Of a stretch of DNA of 33,857 nt, positions 16,515 to 26,021 are shown piece after piece. The DNA comes from Enterococcus hermanniensis (GTDB lineage Bacteria; Bacillota; Bacilli; Lactobacillales; Enterococcaceae), in the NCBI RefSeq assembly GCF_001885945.1, contig NZ_JXKQ01000015.1:1-33857 (forward strand). The letters are read 5' to 3'. The position numbers and the translations under genes were made by a program. The notes below the pieces were generated by a model. It was not told where the DNA came from and did no database searches. It saw only the letters and a list, made by a program, of their open reading frames with translations. Position 1 is the first letter of the stretch; every line of letters starts with the position of its first letter.

Positions 16515-19500
16515 ATGCGTAAGAAAAAAACGATGGATGGCAATACAGCGGCTGCATATATTTCCTATGCGTTCACTGAATTGGCAGCAATCTATCCAAT
16601 CACTCCTAGTTCAACAATGGCTGAATTAGTTGATCAATGGGCAACCCAAGGAAAGAAAAATATTTTTGGTCAGCCTGTATCGATCACAGAAATGCAATCA
16701 GAGGCTGGAGCTGCGGGTGTTGTACATGGCGCATTAAAAACGGGCGCGTTGACTACGACGTATACGGCTTCGCAAGGATTATTATTAATGATTCCCAATA
16801 TGTATAAAATCGCTGGTGAATTGTTGCCAGGTGTTTTTCATGTTGCCAGTCGTGCAGTAACAACCAATGCATTAAATATCTTTGGGGATCATGGAGATGT
16901 AATGGCTGCCCGCCAAACAGGTTTTGCTATGCTGCAAGAAAGCAGTGTCCAAGAGGTTATGGACTTATCAGCTGTCGCTCATTTAGCCGCCATTGAAGGT
17001 AGTATACCATTCATGAATTTCTTCGATGGTTTCAGAACTAGTCATGAAATTCAAAAAGTCGAAGTCATCGAATATGATGAATTAGCACCTTTGATCGACC
17101 AGGAGAAACTAAAGTCATTTCGCAAACGTAGTATGAATCCCAATCATCCGACTATCAGTGGAACGAATCAAAATCCTGATATCCATTTTCAACAAAGAGA
17201 AACAGTCAATCGTTATTATGAAGATTTACCCGCAATTGTGCAAAAATATATGTTTGAAATCAATAAATTACGTGGAACAAATTACGATCTTGTTACTTAT
17301 TATGGCGCGGAAGATGCAGAAGAAGTCATTGTTGCGATGGGTTCAGTAGCCCAAACGATTGAACAAACAGTTGATTATTTGAATGCAGAGGGTCGTAAAG
17401 TTGGTTTCTTAAATATCCATCTTTACCGCCCGTTTCCAACGGAGAATTTTTTAGAAAAATTACCAGCTTCGGTCAAATCACTTGCTGTTTTGGATCGTTC
17501 TAAAGAACCTGGCGCGGATGGTGAACCTTTATTATTGGATATCCAAAGTGTCATGTATGAATCAGATGTACGTCCTAAAATTATTGGTGGACGTTTTGGA
17601 CTGGGGTCTAAAGATGTGACACCGGATCAAATTATTGCTGTTTACGATGAATTATTAAAAGACAAGCAATCAGCGAAGAAGCGTTTTACGATTGGTATTG
17701 TTGATGATGTTACACATATGTCTTTAGAAAGTAAAGAAATCGTCGATCTAACGAATCCTAAGACATTCCAAGCTAAGTTTTGGGGTTTTGGTTCTGATGG
17801 GACGGTTGGCGCGAATAAATCAGCGATCAAGATTATCGGTGACCATACCGATAAGTATGCTCAAGGGTATTTTTATTATGATTCAAAAAAATCTGGTGGG
17901 TTGACGGTTTCTCATTTACGCTTTGGTGACACACCAATCCGTTCGACCTATTTAGTTGAAAGTGCCGATTTTATTGCCTGTCATACGCCGGCTTATATTC
18001 ATACGTATGATTTATTAAAAGGCTTGAAACCAGGTGGTATCTTCTTGATGAATACGATGTGGAACGATACGCAAATGGATAAATTATTGCCGGCAAAAAT
18101 GAAACGATATATTGCTGAAAATGAGATCAAATTTTATACTATCAATGCAGCGAAGTTGGCAATGGAAGTTGGGTTAGGTCAACGGATCAACACAGTAATG
18201 GAAACGGCTTTCTTCAGTTTAACAGGTATCATTCCATTTGATGAAGTTCTAGGTATATTAAAAGAAGAAGCAGATAAGAGTTATCGACGTAAATCAGTAG
18301 AAATTGTTGAAAAAAATCAAGCGGCCATTGACCAAACCGTCGAATTATTACATCAAGTCCAAGTTCCAAAAACTTGGCGGACCGTTGAGATTCCTAAAAA
18401 AATACGCCAAACGCCGGTTTCTCAATATGTGGAAGAAATTCTTGAACCAGTCAATTCTATGCGTGGAAATGATTTGACGGTCAATGATTTAGTCGTTAAT
18501 GGGATGACAGATGGAACGATCCCTACTGGAACAACAACGTTTGAAAAACGTGGAGTAGCGTTAGAAGTACCTCATTGGATCAGCGACCGTTGTACGATGT
18601 GTAATGAATGCTCATTCGTTTGTCCTCATGCAGCTATTCGTCCGTTCTTAGCTGATGACGAAGAATTAGGCGAAGCACCAGAAGGTTATATCGTTCGTGA
18701 GATGCGGGGAGCAGATGGCTTGAAATACCGGATCCAAGTCTCGATTGAAGACTGTACTGGTTGTGGTCTTTGCGTTGAAGCTTGTCCGGCAAAAGAGAAA
18801 GCATTAGTTATGAAGCCGTATGAAGAAGAAAAAGAGCAAGCGATCAACTGGGCGTTCTCAATGACTTTGAAACAAAAAGCCAACCCAGCAAAAACTAACT
18901 CAGTATTAGGGTCTCAATTTAATAAACCGTTGTTGGAATTTTCGGGTGCTTGCGCTGGTTGCGGAGAAACACCGTATGTAAAATTGATGACACAAATGTT
19001 TGGTGATCGGATGATGATCGCAAATGCTACAGGCTGTTCTTCGATTTGGGGAGCGGCAGCACCTGTTAGTCCGTATACAACGAATGATCAAGGACAAGGT
19101 CCTGCATGGTCTAATTCATTGTTTGAAGACAACGCTGAGTTTGGTTACGGGATGTTTTTAGCCAACCAAACTAGACGAAAAGAATTAGCTGATAAAATCA
19201 ACAATGTATTAGACAGTGTTTCTGAAGAACTTCGTGAACTGATGGAAGACTGGATGGATCATATGTTCGAATCTGAAGGGACGCAACAACGGGCAACCAA
19301 ATTAACTGCAGCATTAGAAGAAAGTTTGGCCAATCCTCAACTGGCAGCTATTTACGAGGATCGTGATTTGTTTGTTAAAACTAGTCAATGGATGTTTGGT
19401 GGTGATGGCTGGGCCTATGATATCGGCTTTGGCGGTATTGATCACATCTTAGCGAGTGGAGCAGATGTCAATATTTTAGTAATGGATAATGAAGTTTATT

Positions 19501-20183
19501 CTAATACTGGCGGACAAACATCGAAAGCAACACCAGCTTCAGCCATCGCGAAATTCTCAGCTGGTGGGAAATACCAATCTAAAAAAGATTTAGGTATGAT
19601 GGCGATGACTTATGGAAATGTCTATGTGGCCCAGATTGCTTCTGGCGCCAACCAAATGCAAACAATCAAAGCATTAGAAGAAGCGGAAAAATTCCCTGGA
19701 CCTTCATTGATCATTGCGTATACTCCATGTATCAATCATGGGCTACGCGGCGGTATGAGCCAAACATTACGTGAGGCTAAAGAAGCGGTGGAATCTGGTT
19801 ATTGGTCACTGTATCGTTACAATCCAGCACAACGAGAAAAAGGCAAGAATCCAATGACTTTAGATTATAAGAAACCAGATTTTAGTGAAATGATCGGGTT
19901 TATGAAACAACAAAATCGTTTCTCCGCTTTAGAGCGTATCCAACCTGATGATGCCCAACGTTTATATCAAAAAACAGTCAATGATGCGGAAACACGTTTT
20001 TATAATTACGCACGTTTAGCTGGACAAGAAGAAAAAATTCGGGCTAAATTATCAGGCGAAACAGCAACCGTTGAAAAAACAGCTGTAGCAGTAAAGCCAA
20101 AACGGGAAAAGAATATTGATCCTGAGGCAGAGGCTCGTCGTGCAGCCCGCAGAGCTGCCCGTGCAGAAAAACGGAATAAATAA
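16515..20183 (+). CDS. nifJ: Pyruvate:ferredoxin (flavodoxin) oxidoreductase, homodimeric single-chain type
   Basis: PFOR oxidatively decarboxylates pyruvate to acetyl-CoA and CO2 and reduces ferredoxin or flavodoxin; it is usually oxygen-sensitive. The 1222 residues carry the whole single-chain layout: N-terminal pyruvate site with YPITPSSTMAE, gamma and CoA-binding regions, a ferredoxin-like domain with two 4Fe-4S motifs (C693/C696/C699/C703 and C747/C750/C753/C757), the proximal cluster ligands C813, C816, C841 and C1072, and the thiamine diphosphate motif beginning GDGWAYDIGFGG (963 on). All cluster cysteines are present. A basic Ala/Arg-rich tail ends the protein. AAGGAGG precedes ATG 16515. 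It is monocistronic with its own terminator; no ferredoxin or flavodoxin gene lies beside it. E. faecalis and E. faecium normally use pyruvate dehydrogenase and formate lyase, so the gene is unusual here. Confidence 0.95.
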   Translation: MRKKKTMDGNTAAAYISYAFTELAAIYPITPSSTMAELVDQWATQGKKNIFGQPVSITEMQSEAGAAGVVHGALKTGALTTTYTASQGLLLMIPNMYKIAGELLPGVFHVASRAVTTNALNIFGDHGDVMAARQTGFAMLQESSVQEVMDLSAVAHLAAIEGSIPFMNFFDGFRTSHEIQKVEVIEYDELAPLIDQEKLKSFRKRSMNPNHPTISGTNQNPDIHFQQRETVNRYYEDLPAIVQKYMFEINKLRGTNYDLVTYYGAEDAEEVIVAMGSVAQTIEQTVDYLNAEGRKVGFLNIHLYRPFPTENFLEKLPASVKSLAVLDRSKEPGADGEPLLLDIQSVMYESDVRPKIIGGRFGLGSKDVTPDQIIAVYDELLKDKQSAKKRFTIGIVDDVTHMSLESKEIVDLTNPKTFQAKFWGFGSDGTVGANKSAIKIIGDHTDKYAQGYFYYDSKKSGGLTVSHLRFGDTPIRSTYLVESADFIACHTPAYIHTYDLLKGLKPGGIFLMNTMWNDTQMDKLLPAKMKRYIAENEIKFYTINAAKLAMEVGLGQRINTVMETAFFSLTGIIPFDEVLGILKEEADKSYRRKSVEIVEKNQAAIDQTVELLHQVQVPKTWRTVEIPKKIRQTPVSQYVEEILEPVNSMRGNDLTVNDLVVNGMTDGTIPTGTTTFEKRGVALEVPHWISDRCTMCNECSFVCPHAAIRPFLADDEELGEAPEGYIVREMRGADGLKYRIQVSIEDCTGCGLCVEACPAKEKALVMKPYEEEKEQAINWAFSMTLKQKANPAKTNSVLGSQFNKPLLEFSGACAGCGETPYVKLMTQMFGDRMMIANATGCSSIWGAAAPVSPYTTNDQGQGPAWSNSLFEDNAEFGYGMFLANQTRRKELADKINNVLDSVSEELRELMEDWMDHMFESEGTQQRATKLTAALEESLANPQLAAIYEDRDLFVKTSQWMFGGDGWAYDIGFGGIDHILASGADVNILVMDNEVYSNTGGQTSKATPASAIAKFSAGGKYQSKKDLGMMAMTYGNVYVAQIASGANQMQTIKALEEAEKFPGPSLIIAYTPCINHGLRGGMSQTLREAKEAVESGYWSLYRYNPAQREKGKNPMTLDYKKPDFSEMIGFMKQQNRFSALERIQPDDAQRLYQKTVNDAETRFYNYARLAGQEEKIRAKLSGETATVEKTAVAVKPKREKNIDPEAEARRAARRAARAEKRNK

Positions 20184-20198
20184 TAATAGCTAATCAGG

Positions 20199-20226
20199 AA
20201 GAGTCTTAGGTTTCTAAGGCTCTTTT
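20199..20226 (+). terminator. PFOR terminator
   Basis: AAGAGTCTTAG (20199-20209) pairs with CTAAGGCTCTT (20214-20224) with one G-U around GTTT. The T-run is short (TTTT), so termination may be partial. Confidence 0.75.
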
Positions 20227-20240
20227 CCTACTTAAATTTT

Positions 20241-20269
20241 ATGCTAGACTTAAGCCACTGTGGTATAAT
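20241..20269 (+). promoter_or_regulatory. Promoter of cdaA-cdaR-glmM
   Basis: TGGTATAAT (20261-20269) is an extended -10 with a perfect TATAAT. The -35 position is weak (ATGCTA, 20241-20246). The start point would be about 27 bases before the cdaA ATG. Confidence 0.65.
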
Positions 20270-20303
20270 TGTAGAGAATTTTAGATAGAAAGAGAGGTTA
20301 TAT

Positions 20304-21188
20304 ATGCCTAATCATCTAATGGAATTATTCAAAGCTGATTATTGGCTAAGCCTTTTTTCTGAGAATCTTTCAACTTGGGATATTATCGTTAACCTATTAG
20401 ATATTTTTGTCGTTTGGTATTTGATTTATCGCTTGTTTGAAATCGTTCGTGGAACAAAAGCTGTCCAATTGATCAAAGGTGTCGCAATCTTTATCGGAAT
20501 ACGAATCGTAGCGGAATTAATTGGTTTACATACGCTCTCTTGGTTGATGAATCAAATCATCACTTATGGAGTGATTGCAGCAATCGTTATTTTCCAACCA
20601 GAAGTCCGACGGGGCTTAGAGCATTTAGGTCGAAGTTCATTTTTCAAAGCGAGTCGAAAAGCAGAACGTGATGATGAACGGATGATATTGGCTTTTGATA
20701 AAGCGATCCAATACATGTCAAAACGTAAAATCGGTGCCTTAGTAACGATTCAACGGTTTACTGGATTGGAAGAATACATCGAAACAGGGATTGATTTAGA
20801 TGCGGATATCACCGGCGAATTGCTGATCAACATTTTTATTCCTAATACGCCGTTACATGATGGTGCCGTCATTGTTAAAAACGGGAAAATCGCTGTTGCT
20901 TCTGCCTATTTACCATTATCAGATAGCATGCTGATTCCAAAAGAATTTGGAACACGTCACCGTGCTGCAGTTGGGATCAGTGAAGTCAGTGATGCCTTGA
21001 CTTTTATTGTTTCTGAAGAAACTGGTGGCGTCAGTATCACATTAAATAATGATTTCATGCATGATTTATCGCAAGAAGAATATTTAGCTGTGATGCGACG
21101 GGAATTACTGCCAGATGAAAAGAATCTGAATAAAAAAAGTCTCTTGCAAACCTTTTTGGAAGGATTGACTAAAGGGGGCAAAAAATGA
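20304..21188 (+). CDS. cdaA: Diadenylate cyclase CdaA
   Basis: CdaA joins two ATP into c-di-AMP, the second messenger for potassium, osmotic and wall homeostasis. The 294-residue protein has an N-terminal membrane part with about three helices (about 20-90) and a DAC domain with catalytic DGA (D186) and RHR (218-220), both intact. It is a membrane-bound cytoplasmic-facing enzyme. GAGAGG precedes ATG. The gene overlaps cdaR by four bases and heads the conserved cdaA-cdaR-glmM operon, in which both partners modulate its activity. Confidence 0.97.
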   Translation: MPNHLMELFKADYWLSLFSENLSTWDIIVNLLDIFVVWYLIYRLFEIVRGTKAVQLIKGVAIFIGIRIVAELIGLHTLSWLMNQIITYGVIAAIVIFQPEVRRGLEHLGRSSFFKASRKAERDDERMILAFDKAIQYMSKRKIGALVTIQRFTGLEEYIETGIDLDADITGELLINIFIPNTPLHDGAVIVKNGKIAVASAYLPLSDSMLIPKEFGTRHRAAVGISEVSDALTFIVSEETGGVSITLNNDFMHDLSQEEYLAVMRRELLPDEKNLNKKSLLQTFLEGLTKGGKK

Positions 21189-22309
21189 AAATTAAATTTA
21201 AAAAAAGCAACTTACCGTATATGTTGATTTCTTTATTATTTAGTTTGATTTTATTTTTCAATGTAAACAGTCAAAATGTTAGTCAAGTTTTTTCTTCAGA
21301 CACTAACTATGAAAAATCAATCGATAACGTACCGATCGATGTGCAGTATGATTCAGATAAATATTTTGTTCATGGATTTTCGTCCACTGTTTCGGTTAAA
21401 TTGAATGGAGCAAATCGTATTCAATTAAATAAAGAAGTGGATCCAGATACGCGTGATTTTACAATCGTTGCCGATTTGACCAATCTTGGTCCTGGAACAC
21501 ATGAAGTTAAATTAAAAACCAAAAACTTATCGAGCTCACTGTATGCACAAATCGAGCCAAAAACTATTTCTGTAACCATTGAAAAAAAGAGTACAAAAGA
21601 GTTTAGTGTTTCGCCAATTTTAAGTAGCACAACAAGCAATGATGGACTAAAAATCGGTGAAATGTCAGTAAAACCTAGTAAAGTTAAAATTACTACTGGT
21701 GAAGATACGATGAAACAAATCGATCGAGTAGTCGCATCTGTTGACGGTAGTAAATTAACAGCGGATCAGGATAATATTGAAGCACAAGTCCAAGCGTTGA
21801 ACTCTAGTGGTGAGGCTTTGGCGATCCAATCAAATCCGCAAAATGTAGTCGTTTCTTTTGAAATTGAAACACCAAGTAAAGAAGTATCTTTATATCCAAT
21901 TCAAGAAGGGAATCTCCCTTCAAATATTGATAGTGTTCAAATCGACTTGAATCGAACTAAAGCGACGATCAGTGGGGCGCAATCAGTAATTGATAAAATC
22001 GATTCGATCGGTATTCCAGTGGATGTCAGTCAGATCCAAGGAACAGTCAAAAAGTTTATTGATGTTCCTGTATCCGGCGATTTCCAAGTGGATCCTAAGA
22101 CAGTCAGTGCACAAGTTGCACCAACATTCAAAGAAACGCAAGAGACAGAATCAAGTAGCGCTAATCATTCTAGTTCTACCAGGAGTGAAGTGAATCGCTC
22201 AGCTGGAAATGAATCTTCAAGTGAAAAATCAAGCTCTGCTACAGTTGAGAGTTCTACGACAACAACAACCAGTGTCTCTCAAGAGCGAACAATTCAATCA
22301 ACCAATTAA
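21185..22309 (+). CDS. cdaR: CdaA regulatory protein CdaR (YbbR-domain protein)
   Basis: The 374-residue protein has an N-terminal membrane anchor (about 11-28, LPYMLISLLFSLILFF) followed by extracellular YbbR repeats (about 45-315) and a Ser/Thr-rich, low-complexity tail (about 316-374). CdaR binds CdaA and adjusts c-di-AMP synthesis, probably relaying wall signals. The start overlaps the cdaA stop (ATGA). glmM follows after 27 bases. The repeats diverge strongly, as is normal; the tail is longer and more polar than the core family needs and may pass through the wall. Confidence 0.93.
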   Translation: MKIKFKKSNLPYMLISLLFSLILFFNVNSQNVSQVFSSDTNYEKSIDNVPIDVQYDSDKYFVHGFSSTVSVKLNGANRIQLNKEVDPDTRDFTIVADLTNLGPGTHEVKLKTKNLSSSLYAQIEPKTISVTIEKKSTKEFSVSPILSSTTSNDGLKIGEMSVKPSKVKITTGEDTMKQIDRVVASVDGSKLTADQDNIEAQVQALNSSGEALAIQSNPQNVVVSFEIETPSKEVSLYPIQEGNLPSNIDSVQIDLNRTKATISGAQSVIDKIDSIGIPVDVSQIQGTVKKFIDVPVSGDFQVDPKTVSAQVAPTFKETQETESSSANHSSSTRSEVNRSAGNESSSEKSSSATVESSTTTTTSVSQERTIQSTN

Positions 22310-22336
22310 CTAGATGAAGAAGGGAACTATAATTTA

Positions 22337-23692
22337 ATGGGTAAATATTTTGGAACAGATGGGGTACGCGGAATCGCGAACAAAGAATTAACACCAGAAC
22401 TAGCTTTTAAACTAGGCCGTTGTGGAGGATACGTTTTAAGCCAACATCATGAAAGTGATGGTCGTCCACGAGTATTAGTTGGAAGAGATACACGTATTTC
22501 CGGTGAATTATTAGAAACAGCTTTAATTTCAGGTTTATTATCAGTTGGGATTGAAGTCTTTCAATTAGGGGTTATCTCAACGCCGGGGGTTGCTTATTTA
22601 ACAAGATTACAAAAAGCATCAGCCGGAGTCATGATCTCAGCTTCTCATAATCCAGCAGAAGACAATGGAATCAAATTCTTTGGTGGTGATGGCTTCAAAC
22701 TAGTTGATGAACAAGAGGCAGAAATTGAAGCATTGATCGATGCGGAAGAAGATACGTTACCTCGTCCATCAGCAGATGGTTTAGGAACGTTAGATGAGTT
22801 CCATGAAGGACTTTTGAAGTATTCACAATTTTTAGTCCAAACAATTTCGGGAGATTTATCAGGTGTAACCGTCTGTGTGGATGCAGCTAACGGAGCAACT
22901 GCTACAAGTGTCAATCGTCTATTTGCCGATTTAGAAACAGACTTTTATACGATGGGTACTTCGCCGAATGGTTTGAATATCAATGCAGGCGTTGGTTCGA
23001 CACATCCAGAGGAATTAGCTAAAATGGTGGTTGAAAAAGGTGCTGATGCTGGTTTAGCTTTTGATGGTGATGGCGACCGTGTGATCGCAGTCGATGAGTT
23101 AGGGAATATTATTGATGGCGATCGTATCATGTTTATTTGTGCCAAATATTTAGCCGGTCGAAAACGTTTGAAGAAAAATACGGTTGTCACAACAGTCATG
23201 AGTAATTTAGGTTTCCATAAAGCGATTGAAGATATCGGTTTAGAAGATGTGATCACGCAGGTTGGCGACCGTTACGTTGTTGAAGAAATGCGTAAAAATG
23301 ACTACAATTTAGGCGGAGAACAATCTGGACATGTCTTGTTCTTGGATTACAATACTACAGGTGATGGAATGTTAACGGGAATCCAATTGTTAAACATCAT
23401 GAAACAATCTGGGAAAAAATTATCTGAATTAGCGGGTGAAGTAACGATTTATCCGCAAAAACTTGTGAATATCCGTGTGAGTAATAAATATGGTGCAATG
23501 GATGTTCCGGCAATCAAACAAGCTATCGAAGAAGCAGAAGCTGAAATGAACGGTGATGGCCGTATTTTGGTTCGCCCTTCAGGGACGGAACCACTATTAC
23601 GTGTAATGGCTGAAGCACCAACGGATGAAAAAGTTGATTACTATGTTGAAAAGATTGCCGCTGTTGTTCGAGCAGAAATCGGATTAGATTAA
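22337..23692 (+). CDS. glmM: Phosphoglucosamine mutase
   Basis: GlmM converts glucosamine-6-phosphate to glucosamine-1-phosphate on the way to UDP-GlcNAc for peptidoglycan. The 451 residues show the family layout: N-terminal [14 protein letters not shown], active serine in ISASHNP (S103), metal loop DGDGDR, sugar-binding GGEQSGH, and phosphate-binding [12 protein letters not shown]. All are intact and the length is normal. AAGAAGGGA precedes ATG at a slightly long distance. It is the third gene of the c-di-AMP operon; GlmM is known to bind and inhibit CdaA in other Firmicutes. The next gene, glmS, makes its substrate and runs toward it. Confidence 0.98.
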   Translation: MGKYFGTDGVRGIANKELTPELAFKLGRCGGYVLSQHHESDGRPRVLVGRDTRISGELLETALISGLLSVGIEVFQLGVISTPGVAYLTRLQKASAGVMISASHNPAEDNGIKFFGGDGFKLVDEQEAEIEALIDAEEDTLPRPSADGLGTLDEFHEGLLKYSQFLVQTISGDLSGVTVCVDAANGATATSVNRLFADLETDFYTMGTSPNGLNINAGVGSTHPEELAKMVVEKGADAGLAFDGDGDRVIAVDELGNIIDGDRIMFICAKYLAGRKRLKKNTVVTTVMSNLGFHKAIEDIGLEDVITQVGDRYVVEEMRKNDYNLGGEQSGHVLFLDYNTTGDGMLTGIQLLNIMKQSGKKLSELAGEVTIYPQKLVNIRVSNKYGAMDVPAIKQAIEEAEAEMNGDGRILVRPSGTEPLLRVMAEAPTDEKVDYYVEKIAAVVRAEIGLD

Positions 23693-23697
23693 TTGAG

Positions 23698-23736
23698 ATA
23701 GCCCCTTGATCAAAATGATCGAGGGGCTATTTTTTC
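23698..23736 (+). terminator. glmM terminator
   Basis: ATAGCCCCTTGATCA and TGATCGAGGGGCTAT form a 15-bp stem with one G-U and a two- or three-base loop, followed by six T. Confidence 0.93.
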
Positions 23737-23740
23737 AATA

Positions 23741-23771
23741 AAAAAAGGTTGAGAAATTTTCTCAACCTTTT
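23741..23771. terminator. glmS terminator (converging)
   Basis: AAAAAGGTTGAGAAA faces TTTCTCAACCTTTTT with almost no loop in the perfect pairing, so the real loop will be the central AT bases. On the minus strand it lies directly after the glmS stop, five bases from the glmM terminator. Confidence 0.85.
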
Positions 23772-23774
23772 TGT

Positions 23775-25583
23775 TTATTCAACGGTAACAGATTTCGCTA
23801 GATTACGAGGTTTATCAACGTCGTAGCCACGAAGAAGTGTGGCGTAATAAGCAATCAATTGTCCAGGAATAACAGATACCAATGGCCGTAAGAATTGATG
23901 AACGCTAGGAAGCGTAATTTGGTCGCCGTCCTTACTTAATTCTTCTGATGCAATAACTAGAGTATGTGCCCCGCGACTTTCTACCTCGCGTAAGTTGCCT
24001 CGTGTGTGTGGAGCAGTCATGGCTTCAGTAATAATACCAATGACCGGAGTTCCTTCTTCGATCAACGCGATTGTTCCGTGTTTCAATTCGCCAGCTGCAA
24101 ATCCTTCAGCTTGGATATATGAAATCTCTTTTAATTTTAGAGCAACTTCCATTGAGACATAATAATCTTCAGCACGTCCGATATAAAACGCATTGCGGGT
24201 AGTTGCTAAATATTCTGCGGCAATTTCTTCGATCAGGGCTTTTTCAGCAATCATGGCATCCATTGCATTTGCTGCAATTCCTAATTCTTTTGTTAAGTCA
24301 AACTCATTTGCTGCAGCGATCGCTTTAGCTTCGCCAACAGCTTTTGCTAAAACAGTTAAAGCAGCAATTTGTGCTGTATAGGCTTTTGTAGAAGCTACAG
24401 CGATTTCTGGTCCAGCATGTAATAACATCGTATAACTTGCTTCACGGGATAATGTAGAACCAGGTACATTTGTAACTGTAAGTGAAGGGTAACCTAGTTC
24501 ATTCGTTTTAACTAATACTTGACGACTATCTGCTGTTTCGCCGCTTTGAGTTAAATAGATAAAGAACGGTTTTTCTGAAAGTAACGGCATATTGTAACCA
24601 AATTCGCTTGATAAATGAATTTCCACGGGAATGTTGGCTAAGCGTTCAACAATTTGTTTACTTGCCCAGCCAGCATTATTACTTGTCCCGCAAGCCACGA
24701 TATAGATCCGGTCACTCCCCAGCAAACTTTCTAACAACTCGTTTTCAATAACGACGGTTCCTGTTTCATCAGTATATTCACTAATGATCCGACGCATTGT
24801 AGCGGGTTGTTCATCGATTTCTTTCAACATGTAGTAAGGATAGGTACCTTTTTCCATATCAGAAAGGTCAATTTTTGCTTCGTAAGGGGCGCGTTGGATT
24901 TCATTGCCCGCAGCATCTTCAATTTCAACGTGATCTTTTGTAACGATCACCATTTCGCCATCATTGATTTCAACAAATTGATTTGTTTGTTCCAACATAG
25001 CCATTGCATCGCTACATACTACATTGAAGCCTTCTCCAAGTCCGATCAATAAAGGACTTTTGTTTTTAGCAACAAAAATCGTTTCACGATCTTCTTTGTC
25101 GACCAAACCAAAGGCGTATGACCCGTGGATTTCTGCTAAGGCTTTACGAAAGGCTTCTTTTGTAGAGAATCCTTGGTTGGCAAAATATTCAATTAAATGA
25201 ACGACGATCTCAGTATCTGTTTCACCATAGAAAATATCTTCTGATAAAAAGTTATTTTTTAAGTCATCGTAATTTTCGATCACGCCGTTATGAACTAGAA
25301 CGAAGCGCTTGCTTTGTGAGGTATGTGGATGAGCATTTTCTTCGCTCGGCTCACCATGGGTCGCCCAACGAGTATGGCCAATGCCAAGGGTCCCATGAAC
25401 ATCTCCACTGATTTTGTCAGATAGTTCTTTGATTCTTCCTTGCGATTTGATCAAGAAATCTTCATTTTGATCGGCTACGAAAATACCTGCTGAGTCATAA
25501 CCACGATACTCAAGTTTTTCCAATCCGTTCACTAAAATACTAGTTGCTTGTTGGTTGCCTACAATCCCTACGATTCCACACAT
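23775..25583 (-). CDS. glmS: Glutamine--fructose-6-phosphate aminotransferase (isomerizing)
   Basis: GlmS makes glucosamine-6-phosphate from fructose-6-phosphate and glutamine, the first committed step of amino-sugar synthesis. The 602-residue enzyme starts MCGIVGIVG, so C2 is the nucleophile of the class II amidotransferase domain (about 1-225), followed by two SIS domains with [10 protein letters not shown] and TQSGETADS, and the C-terminal end [13 protein letters not shown]. Length is normal. The Shine-Dalgarno (AGGA, seven bases from ATG) is modest. Expression is controlled by a self-cleaving glmS ribozyme in the leader. It runs head-on toward glmM, which uses its product. Confidence 0.98.
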   Translation of the reverse strand: MCGIVGIVGNQQATSILVNGLEKLEYRGYDSAGIFVADQNEDFLIKSQGRIKELSDKISGDVHGTLGIGHTRWATHGEPSEENAHPHTSQSKRFVLVHNGVIENYDDLKNNFLSEDIFYGETDTEIVVHLIEYFANQGFSTKEAFRKALAEIHGSYAFGLVDKEDRETIFVAKNKSPLLIGLGEGFNVVCSDAMAMLEQTNQFVEINDGEMVIVTKDHVEIEDAAGNEIQRAPYEAKIDLSDMEKGTYPYYMLKEIDEQPATMRRIISEYTDETGTVVIENELLESLLGSDRIYIVACGTSNNAGWASKQIVERLANIPVEIHLSSEFGYNMPLLSEKPFFIYLTQSGETADSRQVLVKTNELGYPSLTVTNVPGSTLSREASYTMLLHAGPEIAVASTKAYTAQIAALTVLAKAVGEAKAIAAANEFDLTKELGIAANAMDAMIAEKALIEEIAAEYLATTRNAFYIGRAEDYYVSMEVALKLKEISYIQAEGFAAGELKHGTIALIEEGTPVIGIITEAMTAPHTRGNLREVESRGAHTLVIASEELSKDGDQITLPSVHQFLRPLVSVIPGQLIAYYATLLRGYDVDKPRNLAKSVTVE

Positions 25584-25616
25584 AATGTTTTCCTACTTTC
25601 CTGTCATTATATGTTT

Positions 25617-25748
25617 CCGAGCTGTCTGATTATTTTTTTGTTCTTTTATCAAGTTTTTAAAATAATCTTTAGAGCACAGCGACCCTGAAGTCATCCGCCG
25701 AATCTTTCGATAAACTTCATCCTCGTCACCTATATAAGGCCTGGCGCT
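25617..25748 (-). ncRNA. glmS ribozyme (glucosamine-6-phosphate-activated self-cleaving riboswitch)
   Basis: Read on the minus strand, the leader holds the conserved core: GCGCCAG just after the cleavage site (A complementary to 25748, G+1 at 25747), GACGAGG, GTTTATCGA, TTCGGCGGATGACTTC, and a closing P3 (GCTGT with ACAGC, ending at 25621) with a P4-like AT stem (GATTATTTT with AAATAATC). These match the Bacillus glmS ribozyme closely. Glucosamine-6-phosphate acts as cofactor for cleavage, and the cleaved mRNA is degraded. It lies between the glmS promoter and start codon, as it should. The 3' boundary is approximate. Confidence 0.96.
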
Positions 25749-25800
25749 ATCTTATTGGTACATTTAAGATTTTATTTTTTTAATACCGGAAACAAACAAT

Positions 25801-25829
25801 AATATAATATAAATCCGCAAACAAGTCAA
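25801..25829 (-). promoter_or_regulatory. Promoter of glmS
   Basis: On the minus strand TTGACT (25829-25824) and TATATT (25806-25801) are exactly 17 bases apart. The start point would be near 25794, some 47 bases before the ribozyme cleavage site. Confidence 0.85.
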
Positions 25830-25939
25830 ATATTTTTTTATTTTAAACAAATTGGTATATATGATTTTGAAATTTTTATCACATTAAGAGGAAAGGTATT
25901 TTTTCATTTCTTCTATTCACAGAATAAGCTAAAATGATA

Positions 25940-25948
25940 TGGTACACT
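25940..25948 (+). promoter_or_regulatory. Possible promoter of the small gene-sppA operon
   Basis: TGGTACACT is an extended -10 (TACACT 25943-25948) about 75 bases before the first gene. No clear -35 is present. The promoter is divergent from glmS. Confidence 0.4.
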
Positions 25949-26021
25949 GGATGTGTAATAAGTATTTGATCTAGTTAATATGGATTTTATAATGAAGGTC
26001 AAAATCAAGGAGGAAAAATTT

